In this document: piece after piece, positions 10,405-20,525 of the stretch | Layout: every line of letters starts with the position of its first letter | How positions within the stretch are numbered: position 1 is the first letter of the stretch | Origin: Asparagopsis taxiformis | Lineage: Eukaryota > Rhodophyta > Florideophyceae > Bonnemaisoniales > Bonnemaisoniaceae | Assembly (NCBI GenBank): GCA_030407315.1 | Contig: JALQPE010000100.1 | Coordinates: 62,001-126,000, forward strand | Direction of reading: 5' to 3' | DNA: 64,000 nt | Notes under the pieces: model-generated | Database searches by the model: none | The model's input: the letters and a program-made list of their open reading frames with translations, nothing else | What the model was told of the DNA's origin: nothing | Program-made: the position numbers and the translations under genes

Positions 10405-11547
10405 TAGATTTCTCGCACCCGCCGCCGGCGAGCCGACAGCAATGCTATAAATTAGGTTTTTAGTGGAAAATAGAAAAAAGGAAAGTTTAGATAAAATTGT
10501 ACCGGTGCATTAGTGCGTCGCTCCAGCGAATATGCACGGCAGCACCAATGTAATTTAGTTTAGTTCAATTTCTTCGCCCAGTATAAAATTGTAATTGCGA
10601 TCAACCCAAATATGATAACTTAAGGTAAGTAGAAAAGGTGTTCTACTAGGGCCAAACATACAGCAATGCATCCCGAGCTACAGCAATGAAATAAATTAGT
10701 CTGGGACAATTACGGAAACTAGTATGTAATTTAGGGTTATTCACGAACTGAATGGCTATTGGCCAACGTATGATAACTTCGGGTAACTAAAAATTGGCCG
10801 CCACAAGTGAAGCACAATGGGGGATCCTGTGGGGCTGATACTGTAAGCAAATTTGTCTAAGTGTAGCACAGTGCTAATTGGAGAGCTAAACAAGCTGCAA
10901 TGTACATCACGCAATGGCACATTTTCTCTAGTAGCACCATCTATCACAGTAGGTCATATTGTCCCAGAAATGCATACAAATAATACGTTGTAGCACCAGT
11001 TTTTTATTGACCCTCTTGAAGGCACTAAGAAAGGGGGTTCTAGCTCTCCATCTTCACTGAGAAAAACGCAAAAGAAGAAATCGAGTCCATCGCCACATCG
11101 AAATCTGCAACTGATACTGTAAGGAGGGATACTGTAGGGATACCCTAAAATATAAAAAAATATGTTTTCGTAGCCAATGATGACCGAGAAAAAGGGGGTG
11201 CGAATATGGGCTCTGCAACGTTACCACATCAAATTATTCAAAAAATTAGGGTAGGAAGGTGCGACAAAGGGTGCGAAAATGGTATAATATTAGTAGGGTC
11301 ATTATCAAGGCATTTCGCACCGTCAAGCCTAACGACTATTCATTCATCCAAACATACAATAAATGATGAAATGGTAGAACTTACGGACTGAGTACGATAG
11401 AATGTAAATTTTCTAGAGCTTTGAATGTAGAATGCCGGTTGCTGTGAACTATCCGCAATTACTTTGTATACTATCCATCAGTAAGAACTAGCAATGGGAA
11501 AAATGTAACCTTCTAGAAATCTTGGTTTAGTTTGCGTTCATTTTGGT

Positions 11548-12914
11548 ATGGAATTGTCTAGATCTATGAATGGATGGAAGCATATGATAAAAAAGGGGTA
11601 CTGGAGTAGAGCTAAAGAGGGATCTTCTATCAGAAATTTGTACACAACCCGAGCACTTGGCTCAATCAGCAATTTCACTACTAACAAACATTTGAATGTG
11701 GGTTCAACTCTCTTCTTTATTGCAATGGAATCTATGAATATAATAGGGAGTGGAAATGCATCTGCTAGTAGCAGATTTCAAGAAGTTTCAGTTACCAATT
11801 TACTACCGGAAACGGCCCTCATCGGAATTGCGTCTTCCAAGTCGTCTATCAAGAACAAAAACCTAGCTGCAAAGCTACTGAAGGAGTTTACCGAGAAAAT
11901 TGGATCAGAAGACCCAGGGAGAGTGACAATTGATTCACCCAAAATAGTTCTAAATTTAATATCTACGTATTGCAGGATAGGGAAGCCTGACGCTCTGACG
12001 GATGAATCTGTAGGGGCTCTCGTGCAAGGATTACGAGTCGTATACGAAGAAGCAGGTCACCGTGGGCCGTGGAGTATGAGTATGAGCAAAGGTTCAGCAA
12101 GTGGGAACCCTCTGATAGGAAATGAGGATATCAAGAAGCTACGAGCATCGCATAGAGTACACTTGTCACAATCTGATACAGCTAAGGTAAGGGCAAGGCC
12201 TCTTATAATGGGTCTAGTGTGCGCACACGCGTCTCGATTCTGGTTGGGCTGTGGATCAGAGATAGATATGCGAGATATACTGCTACACGCAATCATGATA
12301 GTAGGACTGAATCTGGGCCTCAGGTATGATGAGGTTCGAAAGTTCAAAGTATCGCATGTAACTATAGATCCGGTCCATACAGGTACAGGGAGTGTGCTAC
12401 TTACAATTACTGAGTCAATTAAAAACTCTACGAAGCCCCGAGAGTATAGGCTGGAGGAGTGGCCCGGAAACTCTGGAATGCGAAGCGCTGTCGTCGCTGA
12501 TCCATTCATGGCCCTTCTATCTTGGCTGGGTATACGTGGAAACAGGCCCGGGTACATGTTCTGTACAGTAGACAAAAAATTTGATAAGGCCGGAAGAAGC
12601 ATGTCCCGTGAAGAGGTTCAGAGTTCATGCGAGAGCGTCTACGCATGTGTGGAGTCGGCCCGGGAGATCTGACTATGTACTCGGGCCACTCAATCAAACG
12701 GGGAGCGGTTCAGCTGTACAGATCGCTTGGGCTACGCGATGAACAAGTCATGGAAAAAATACACATGACAGGGGCCAATGTATATGCAAACTACTGTGCA
12801 GCGTACAACGACTGCAGTGCACCAGATCTCCCCAGGTTCACAAATATAGAAGATTTCCTGAGACATGCTGATACGGTCCAATTGGAACGGACAGAACAGG
12901 AGAGTGACAACTAG
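11548..12914 (+). pseudogene. Tyrosine recombinase (Crypton/DIRS-like), frameshifted
   Basis: Two overlapping frames encode a tyrosine recombinase. Frame one (11548-12672) has the catalytic Arg at residue 259 in NLGLRYDEVRKF and a hairpin Lys candidate near residue 292 (ESIKNSTKPREYRL). The other frame, up to 12914, carries the second motif GHSIKRGAVQLYRSLG and the nucleophile context GANVYANYCAAYND. The frame changes at about 12618-12625 with no intron-sized gap, so this is a one-base-class lesion. At the HxxR position the residue is Lys (HSIK) followed by Arg, unlike the usual Arg. Such enzymes cut and join DNA through a phosphotyrosine and mobilise Crypton and DIRS elements. No reverse transcriptase is near, and a Ulp1-like ORF follows, so a Crypton-type DNA element is favoured. 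Confidence 0.8.
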
Positions 12915-13681
12915 AGAAACAAAATAAACAAGTCGTTACATGTGCCGCACAGGGAGTGAGTGACCACAATTAGATTCCAATCTATTGTTATCAGTGCTAT
13001 TGCAGTGTACCAAACTAGTGTCAGTTTATGGATCCTGAAATACAGGCTGTCTAATGGTATGATAAGTTGAGGTAAACTAAATCGGCCTCAGTTATAATGT
13101 GCAGAATTTGGATTGACGATCGGAGTGGAATGACAGCCTGTTGTAACTCCACGCACTTGTTTTCGAAGCACACATTGCCAAAAACTGAACCTGCCCTGGA
13201 AGCCCTCAGTGGCTCAGTAGCGTGAACATGGGACTCCAAACCGTACCCTGAAGGCATGCTCGAGACAGCACCTGTGAATAATTTCAGTCTTATTCTAAGA
13301 TGAAAAAATTAGTATATATATTCTTAATATGTTATTATAGCGCAATCAGAAATACATTCCTAGTAGTTAGTTGATAATCTAACTGAAGAAAACGGATAGT
13401 TTGCTTGCTACCTTTCAACTATCCATTACTAGATCTATCTCTGCTGTTGCGATTCTATTCTAAGCGTTCATTGTTACGGGTTCATACTTTCGCGATAAAT
13501 ACCACTCATGAGTTTCTATTGAAGTGATTTATTCTTGTTCGCTACTCAACTAAAGCGTTTACAACTACATCCGGGATATGGAGCAAAGGAATGAAGTAAG
13601 CGAATTCAAGGAGGAGGCAGTGGAGAAGGATTCATTGAACCAGTACAAGTAAGGGCCGAGTCACTATCAGATCAGTTGTCT

Positions 13682-14513
13682 ATGGAGGAAGACACCCAGA
13701 AGCTGATCAACCAGTCTCTACACATGTACAAGGGGGAGGGCAACAACGACGCAGAAATATGGACCAACCAGCTACTCTCTAGATTTGAGCTACTCCGGGA
13801 CAGAAAAACCAAAAATAGTGGAAGAACAAGTGGAGGAGGTGTACCAACTTTGGCAAGGTCCGTTGGGTTGCCCGCAAGAACAGGCCACGATACATCTGAT
13901 GCGATAGGTCAGACTACGACACACTTTGGATCAGGGAGTGCGGATCAGGCCACAGTGGATACTCCTGGGACATCTAATACACTTAAATCTGTGGACCGAG
14001 TATTGGAAGCAACATATTCCAAAAGCACCGAAGGATGCATCAAGCCTCGTGTCATTATGGCGCCACGGAAGCGCTGCAGACGGGTTCCACCCAGTGCGTG
14101 TTTTCAACGACATAGACATGCGAAAAGTGATCGTTGATCAGTATACTGAGTCAAAATGGACTAAAACGGGCCACAAACGCAATTTCCAGCGATACAAGCG
14201 GCTAATGCGTGAAATTTGTTCGTTCAATGATGATATACCAGATATATTTAGTGGATTGGATGTCCAGTGGGGCACAGCAGTGGAGGCTTTTGAGGCCCGT
14301 TGGGAAGTCCTGGGTGGAAAGAGAAGAAAGACACTCAGTACTATTCAGAAGCAGTTATCAAAAATAAAAAAATCGAGATGTATACTCATTTTGATGAGTA
14401 TACTGACTATTTTGCTAGCGAGCTGTTCAAATTACTGCCAAAATGTACATGATATAAATAGCAATAGGATGACTCCTTGTCCAATGAGAATTAAGTACTA
14501 TTTTTGTACATGA
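13682..14513 (+). pseudogene. Possible GCR1_C-like DNA-binding ORF of the recombinase element, frameshifted
   Basis: The first frame starts at ATG 13682 (MEEDTQKLINQSLHMYKG) and runs to 14137. The second frame is open to 14513 and carries the more protein-like stretch SLWRHGSAADGFHPVRVF followed by W, GHKRNFQRYKRLMREI. The spacing LW...G...W...R...R..I resembles the GCR1_C DNA-binding domain that accompanies tyrosine recombinases in Cryptons, but this is my reading by eye and tentative. No splice signals join the two frames, so a frameshift near 13990 is likely. A further ORF in another frame starts at 13578 and stops at about 13652. The gene lies 770 bp after the recombinase on the same strand. 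Confidence 0.45.
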
Positions 14514-14714
14514 CATCAATTATTGTTGGATATGTTCATATCCAATGAGAATTCAGTATTTGTATTTCTACGGTAATGAGGAAGATTAACAGCTCGATAG
14601 ACTTTCCAAGATTATGCAGGGAGTGAGCAGGTCCGATAGAAGAACAACATAAAAGGGGCAGCTGAGAGAGCGTAACATCTACTATCGCGTCCTATCTATT
14701 ACTGCCGCACCACG

Positions 14715-15923
14715 ATGTCCCTAACTCCATCGCTGTCGCCCACTACACGACGACTCCAGTCGCTTGGGGTCGACACGGATAACGAATATATCTGTCAATA
14801 CGTGGAGAAAATCTTCAAGAGTAGTGACAGCGCACGGAGCGCAAACGATCTCGTTCCTAATTGGCTACTTCAAGTCAGGAATGATCACATGATGGATGAC
14901 CACATTCTATTGGGTGCCCTGTCACAAATGGACTTTCCATTAGGCACTGTGGTCGTCCCGCCGTCGACATCTGTCAAGTTCATCAGTGCTGCTACGCAGG
15001 CAGAGAAGACGTTAAGAGAAAACATATTATCTGGCCTTGTGGACCGTATCAGTCCACTTCTACGTTGCAGTGATACTCGTACCGTACTCATTCGAATGGC
15101 CCATAAACGTCATTGGTGCCTCGTTGTTTCGAGTAACGACTCGTCGCTCCGAGGTTTCAGTTCTGCAAGAATCTATTGGGCCGTTAGCCTTGGTCAACAG
15201 TCGCCACAAGGTTTCGGAGACATGTTGTCAGTCGTGAAGTCCGTTTTAGATGCCATCACTGGTTCTACGTGGCAAATTATGAACTAGAACTACATGAACG
15301 ACGTTCTCCATTATAGGACCCAAGTGGGCGTTAATAGCTGTGTTTATTACGTTATTTCAACTATCATTCATTTTGCACTGACCGTTGGTGGCCTAACTAC
15401 ATTCACATATATCGAGGACAAGAAATATCTAGAAGAAAATGACATGTCGTTCATGGACTGAGCTAAGAAGCAGACAGCTGATTTACGCCGTGATGCTGTT
15501 TTGGCATTCTTCAAGTGTGTTGTGCCAACGTACGAGACGCAAACTCGGAATTTGGCCCCGAATCGCGTCCTTCGTGTCTCTGATTTGGATGTTATACATC
15601 TAGTCACTCTCAAAATACGTTTCCCTATACCCCGTGACACTACCGACGGTGGCCGGAACAATCTACGTTTCGACTCGGATATTTCTTATATTCTCGCATT
15701 TGGAGAACAAGTTGTTTCGATGGAAGCTTTTCAGGCAGGTTGTGCGTCCAAAGGGGAGTACATCTAAATCCAAGCGAAATATGAGTACAAAAGGGGACCG
15801 TTTGTGAAGCGTGTGGAGCTAAAATTCTTCAGACGCCTTGCAAATAGAAATAGGGCCGCGCGTAAGGTGAAAGCCAACCTCCATTTTTTGATCAATACGA
15901 CACCAGAAGTCCCGGAAACTTAG
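14715..15923 (+). pseudogene. Ulp1/C48-like cysteine protease with three in-frame stops
   Basis: One frame runs from ATG 14715 to TAG at about 15923, interrupted by TAG (15285), TGA (15459) and TAA (15765). Read across these, it has the order of a Ulp1/SENP peptidase: an early W segment (VPNWLLQVRND), the catalytic His in RMAHKRHWCLVVSS, and after the first stop the Gln/Cys motif RTQVGVNSCVYYVIST, matching Q-x4-(D/N)-x-C. A basic tail follows. Ulp1 enzymes cleave SUMO-like modifiers, and transposons often carry homologues. All three stop types occur, so codon reassignment is unlikely and the gene is probably dead. A TATA-like cataaaagg lies at about 14650. It follows the recombinase and the possible DNA-binding ORF on the same strand. 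Confidence 0.7.
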
Positions 15924-17020
15924 GTTAGTGTGCGACAGGGGTGCCACAACCATGGAAAGGTCGTGCCCCGCGCCAATCGCCGCTCAACGACTACAGGAGC
16001 TGGCCCTAGTGGAAGCCAGAATTGATAGTTTGCTTTTGGCCCGTTTGAATGCATTGAATTACGCATAGTTTGAGTATCATGTTAGCTGCTTGATTAAATG
16101 TCTTTGATTTTTTCTCAAATTTTTTCTGGTAAAAATAGATATAACAGACTAGGAACAACAGTTGCCATACATTCGTACAACAATGCGATTTGATTCACTG
16201 TGAACGTCCGGAAATAGCGTAAACTAGTATTGGCCCGATCTAGTTTGCAAGAACGGCACCGTACAGTACGACATCTCCAGTTTTCTAGGGACACGCTGTC
16301 CCTCAACCCGGCCATCACTCAGCGGGTCTGTCGCGCGCTGGCCGGCGGCGGCGGGCCGAAGGACAGCGTGTCTTTCGACCCCCCCTATTCAGCCTCAATT
16401 TTAGTTACCCGAACTTTGCATACTTCGTGCGACAGGCTGTCACTCGCATACCCCTAGCGACACGCTGTCCCTCAACCCGGCCATCACTCAGCGGGCCTGT
16501 CGCGCGCTGGCCGGTGGCGGCGAGCCGAATGACAGCGTGTCTTTCGACCCCCCTATTCAGCCTCAATTTTAGTTACCCGAACTTTGCATACTTATAATTC
16601 TAACTGTAATTATTCCAAGTTACGAGTAATCCAAACCTACTTTAATTTATCTAAACTGTCTGTAATTGAAAATTACATGTTCTGGCTGGCACTGGTGCTT
16701 TGATTAACTTTAGGTTGTGGTCTGAAAAAACATCAGAGAACCAATATTAGTGTGGCCACCTTTCACGCTACCTAAAACACTGTGGGTATGGGAAGGTGCG
16801 AATCCGAGGATAATCTAACATTATCAACATTCTGGATTGCAATGGAGTTGTGGTTTGCTGACGTGAGAATTAAAATTTAAGCATTCACTCTGCCTTGCCA
16901 CACCATCCATCTCGCCGGCGAGTCTTCTACTGGCAAAATTGGAGCTAATCGTTTATTTTTTCAATTTAAACTAGGGTGGTAAAATGTGGCCTCATATGAG
17001 GCCACTTGTCCGATAGACAC
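15924..17020. other. AT-rich spacer with a tandem duplication
   Basis: No ORF is supported. The segment holds the duplicated 139-bp unit listed separately and ends at the breakpoint of the second Sel1 locus copy at about 17021. Confidence 0.5.
16286..16593. repeat. Two 139-bp tandem units, period 169 bp, each with inverted repeats
   Basis: Units at 16286-16424 and 16455-16593 are nearly identical. Unit 1 contains gacacgctgtcc (16290-16301) and its exact inverse at 16361-16372. Unit 2 has the same pair at 16459-16470 and 16531-16541 with 11 matching bases. The linker also holds gacaggctgtc. The paired arms suggest a small folded or MITE-like unit that was duplicated in tandem. Confidence 0.8.
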
Positions 17021-19175
17021 TAGCCAGCCACTTCTGTCCAATCGCTCTCGCACAGAACATATCCATACTTCAGCTGAACATGGATCTCAAAATTTCTCGG
17101 CTGTTTCGAATCAACACGACACAACGTCTTCACCACTCTCTCAAACTTTCCCATCGCTCCATCGCCTATACCCTCCTCGTCCCGTCCTACACCCCGCTAG
17201 ATAAACATGTAGCCCGTTGTCCACACATCTAAACTACACAAATTGCGTCACATCACCAACAACAACGTTTCAAATTGATTTAGTTTTACACTTCCAGAGC
17301 TCTGCTATATTCATATTACTCAACACTCAACATTACCTCACTCCTCCGTGCTAGTTTTCACTGATATCACCAACTCGGCAAGCTCCTTGACCACATCCAC
17401 ATCCCCCTCTAGATTCCGCTCTGCACACCTGCGCAATAGTCTTTCAGCCCGACCTCTATCTGCTTCTACACCGCGCGCCCCGTACGCTAGAATTCTTCCA
17501 AGATACACCTCGGCGTACGGATTGTCATACTCATCCACAACTCGCTCATATAGTGCCACTGCACGGATTACATCTTGTTCGAAACCATCACCACCCTTTG
17601 CCAGGAGGGATGCCAAATTCATCATTGCACGAGCATTACTTTCCTCCTCGATGGCTCGCTCGTATAGCTGGATGGCGCAACAGATGTCTCTACCCACCCC
17701 GGAGCCACGCTTCAGCATCTCTCCGAGCTCAACCATGGCCCGACAATTATCCCATTCATCGATGGCACGCTACAACAATGCCGCTGCACGACATACATCC
17801 ATCTCGACACCATGTCCGCCATCCTGCAGTATAGTTACCAGGTTGTACATTGCATCACAATTTGCATCATCCTCGATCGCTTGCTCATATAACGATACTG
17901 CTCGCTGTAAATCTTGTTCAACTCCTTCAGTATCAAACTGGAATAATCGTCCCAGTTCATACATTGCATCACTATGTTCTCCTTCTGTTATCGCTCTCTC
18001 GAGTAGCGACACTGCACGGTCGATGTCTCTCGCAACACCATCCGCACCATCTTCCAATATCCTTGCGAGATAATACATCACTTTGCTTCTATCGCTCGCT
18101 CGTACAACCCTACCGCACGACATATATCTTGTTCAACAGCACTACTACCACTTGATAGCATCTCTCCAGGATTCACCATGGCCCCCACATGATTCCCCTC
18201 GCTGATAGCTCTCTCCAGTAATGCTACTGCACGATATACATCCATCTGCACTTCATCTCCACAATCACACTCACCTAGTAGTCGCCCAAGCTCAAACATC
18301 GCACCGCAGTTTGCATCTTCTTCCACAGCCCTCTCCAACAACTCTATCGCTCGTCCCCTGTCTCTATCCACTCCATCCGCCGCACGCCTGAATATCCCCC
18401 AATCTGTACATCGCATCATAGTTGTCCTCCTCCGCAACGCACCGCTCGTACAGTTCTACTGCACCCGCAACATCTTTCGCAACACCGCCGCTCCCCTCTT
18501 CAAGCGCTCTCGCAGCACTGCACATGCTTCTGATCACCGGACTAAACGAAACTGATTTGACAAACAATGTCACAGAAGGGGCAGTGGTGACGCTCGGGAC
18601 ACCCTCTGGTCAATATGGGAGGCGGTCGTGAAACGCGACGCAGCATAGTGCAGGGCAGGGCAGGGCAATTGTCCACGTCGACCTTGATGGAGCGTGCATG
18701 GACATGGGCGTTGGTGTGGGTATGCGTGGAGATGGATGATGGTTGAGGGTGCATCGGATGACAGTTGCATCGTTTGAAATGCACAACGAACGCGTGATTC
18801 ATACTACAGGTGTACATGTACGATGTGATGAATTGCCGACAGTTGGAGGTGGATCATGCCCTAAATGGGGGTTTGAAGGGTGTGATTGCATACTGTCAAG
18901 CAACGGACATGGACAATTGAAGGGATGAGACACGACACGTTGGTCGCGACGGCGATTTGTGTCGATGAGGCGCGTTTGGTGATGTACGAATGGTTTTCGA
19001 AAGAGGGCTATGAAGCTGTGCGGCGCGATGGCTATGGCACATTAGACGCGTTGGCCTGAGGATTGCATGCATGCATTGTATCGCTCGCCAATGGCTCGCT
19101 TCCGACCTGGATAGCTGTAGTACCGAGTAGATACAGCGGAGATGGATATGGAATCGACGGAGCGGGTGGCTGCAT
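17021..19175. repeat. Segmental duplication, copy 2 (Sel1 locus)
   Basis: This is the second copy of the 710-7720 locus in the same orientation. Flanks match on both sides, but the internal 342-bp array is reduced to one unit (landmark at about 17917). Small substitutions and indels are spread throughout, so the duplication is not very recent. Confidence 0.85.
17338..18525 (-). pseudogene. Sel1-repeat pseudogene (paralogue of the giant gene)
   Basis: The start ATG at 18525 gives MCSAARALEEGSGG, matching the start of the giant gene. The terminal VKTSTEE also matches, so both gene ends are kept. Three lesions break it: a frameshift at about 18390 in a CCCCC run, a frameshift with loss of several codons at about 18085, and a Gln-to-TAG change ending the frame at 17770. 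Only about a dozen Sel1 repeats remain. The C-terminal frame from Met 17736 is open for 132 codons. The single 342-bp unit suggests either the state before array expansion or a later contraction. Confidence 0.85.
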
Positions 19176-20525
19176 GTGTGACGGAAGAGGTGGTACTCAG
19201 TGTATGCGCGACGGGCACAGTAAATGATGAGCACGAGTGGGAAGACGCTTGTCGAGAAGTACTTTACCCAGTCGAAATAAAGCGCAATGCATGTTTTGCT
19301 GGCGTTGGGAAGCCTACACTGGATGGTGACGCATATGAGGAAGCACGCTCAGTTGATGCATACCAGCTGGACGCGGACGATGGATCGGGGGCACGGGGCT
19401 GGAAAGCATGCATGTGCGACACATACGTCGTTAGTGCGCTATACACAGAATGGTCTATTTGGAGCGGGGCGTCGTGCAGCACAACGACACGGGACGGAGA
19501 GAGTATGCGCTGGACGCATACAAACCTGACTTGCAAATTGCAACACGCAACGACTCGGCCGCTGTGTCGGACATGGGTAAGCTGGGAAACAAACGACAAA
19601 GCGTGCATGCATTGAAATTACACACAGAGACGGAAGACGGTCGCAGTACCACGTCGATACAGAAGCATTGCGTCAGTTGCGGCGCGGAATGAAACCGACG
19701 CAACAGGGCGGAAACAGTAACCGCTACGCCAAGCATCCTTCACACGACATGCGGTTGCAACGGCGCATGGTACAGCATCGCGCACGCGCCCGGGAAGCAA
19801 GCGCGAATGCAAGCGATGGGCAGCGAGCGCAGCGGTAATCACACGGCAACAGGCGTCGCGATGGGGTAAATGCATGCGTGGACGACGTCGGACAGTAAGT
19901 TGTCTGGTTGCCGTACGTGCCGATGTGGATTGGAGTTATGACGCGCCTTGTCCGGAGATTGAGGTGAAACGGGTGTCGTGTAAGTATCCAGCGCAGGAAG
20001 CGGATGCATTTGGACGGTGTGGAAGCGTCTGTGCAAACGACAGGTGGCGGACTATGTACGGGTATGCGCCAACGCCGTACGAAAACAGGGGGAACAAACG
20101 CGAATGACAGCGCGTTGGCACGGGTGTGTGCGTGTATGCCGTACACGTAGCATAAGTTGCAAGCGCCATCACGCAATGCGCGGATACATCCTTGTTTCAC
20201 GACTGTAAACCGCCGCACCGCTGTTTCACGCCGGATGGGATCGAAACAGACCGGAAAACGAAACGCGACGTATCTCTGTGTGGTCATTCCACGTCCGATG
20301 CGCATGCGGCATACACAAACGCCCGCTCGGTTACGCAATACGCGGAGCGAAGGGTGCATACATGTCTTCGCGCTCCGTCTTGATTCCGCGTTTGCGGTGG
20401 ACGACTTGTCATAGCAAGATGGTAAATCGGCGCGAGGATACGGTTTCACATGGCTGATGTACTGCGGCGCATAAAAGGCGTGCGGGCGAACGGGCGCAAT
20501 GGCGCGTGGTTGGTAGTTGGCAGAG
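18574..20525. other. GC-rich spacer, no clear gene
   Basis: Up to about 19175 this is the duplicated flank of the Sel1 locus. Beyond it, long ORFs exist on both strands, for example 157 codons on plus (19142-19615) and 241 codons on minus (19724-20449). They lack domains, signal peptides and sensible composition, and overlap other frames, so I treat them as unproven. A short plus-strand stretch at 18927-19058 encodes a peptide beginning MRHDTLVATAICVDEARL that is also readable in copy 1. Confidence 0.4.

Larger units (their letters stand above)
8701..11547. other. Repeat-like spacer, no supported gene
   Basis: From 8.7 to 10.1 kb the sequence is GC-rich with several overlapping ORFs of up to 120 codons, none with a recognisable domain. 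From about 10.2 to 11.5 kb it becomes AT-rich and may be the leader of the following recombinase element. Two strong hairpins are listed separately. Confidence 0.4.
11548..15923 (+). mobile_element. Putative Crypton-like element: recombinase + DNA-binding ORF + Ulp1-like protease
   Basis: Three same-strand decayed ORFs follow each other in 4.4 kb of AT-richer sequence that contrasts with its flanks. Their content fits one transposable element: recombinase, possible DNA-binding protein and Ulp1-like protease. I could not find terminal repeats; tyrosine-recombinase elements often lack them. The boundaries given are those of the ORFs only. Confidence 0.5.

Noticed and set aside
12600..12680. An intron joining the two recombinase frames
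   Set aside because: The conserved sequence continues without a gap across the frame change, and no GT-AG pair of realistic length fits.
15285..15770. Stop-codon reassignment or readthrough in the Ulp1-like gene as a genome-wide code
   Set aside because: All three stop codons occur inside the frame, while neighbouring genes end normally at the same codons.
19724..20449. 241-codon minus-strand ORF
   Set aside because: Composition is rich in Arg, Cys, Thr and His with no domain, signal peptide or conserved motif. It overlaps several other open frames in GC-rich DNA.
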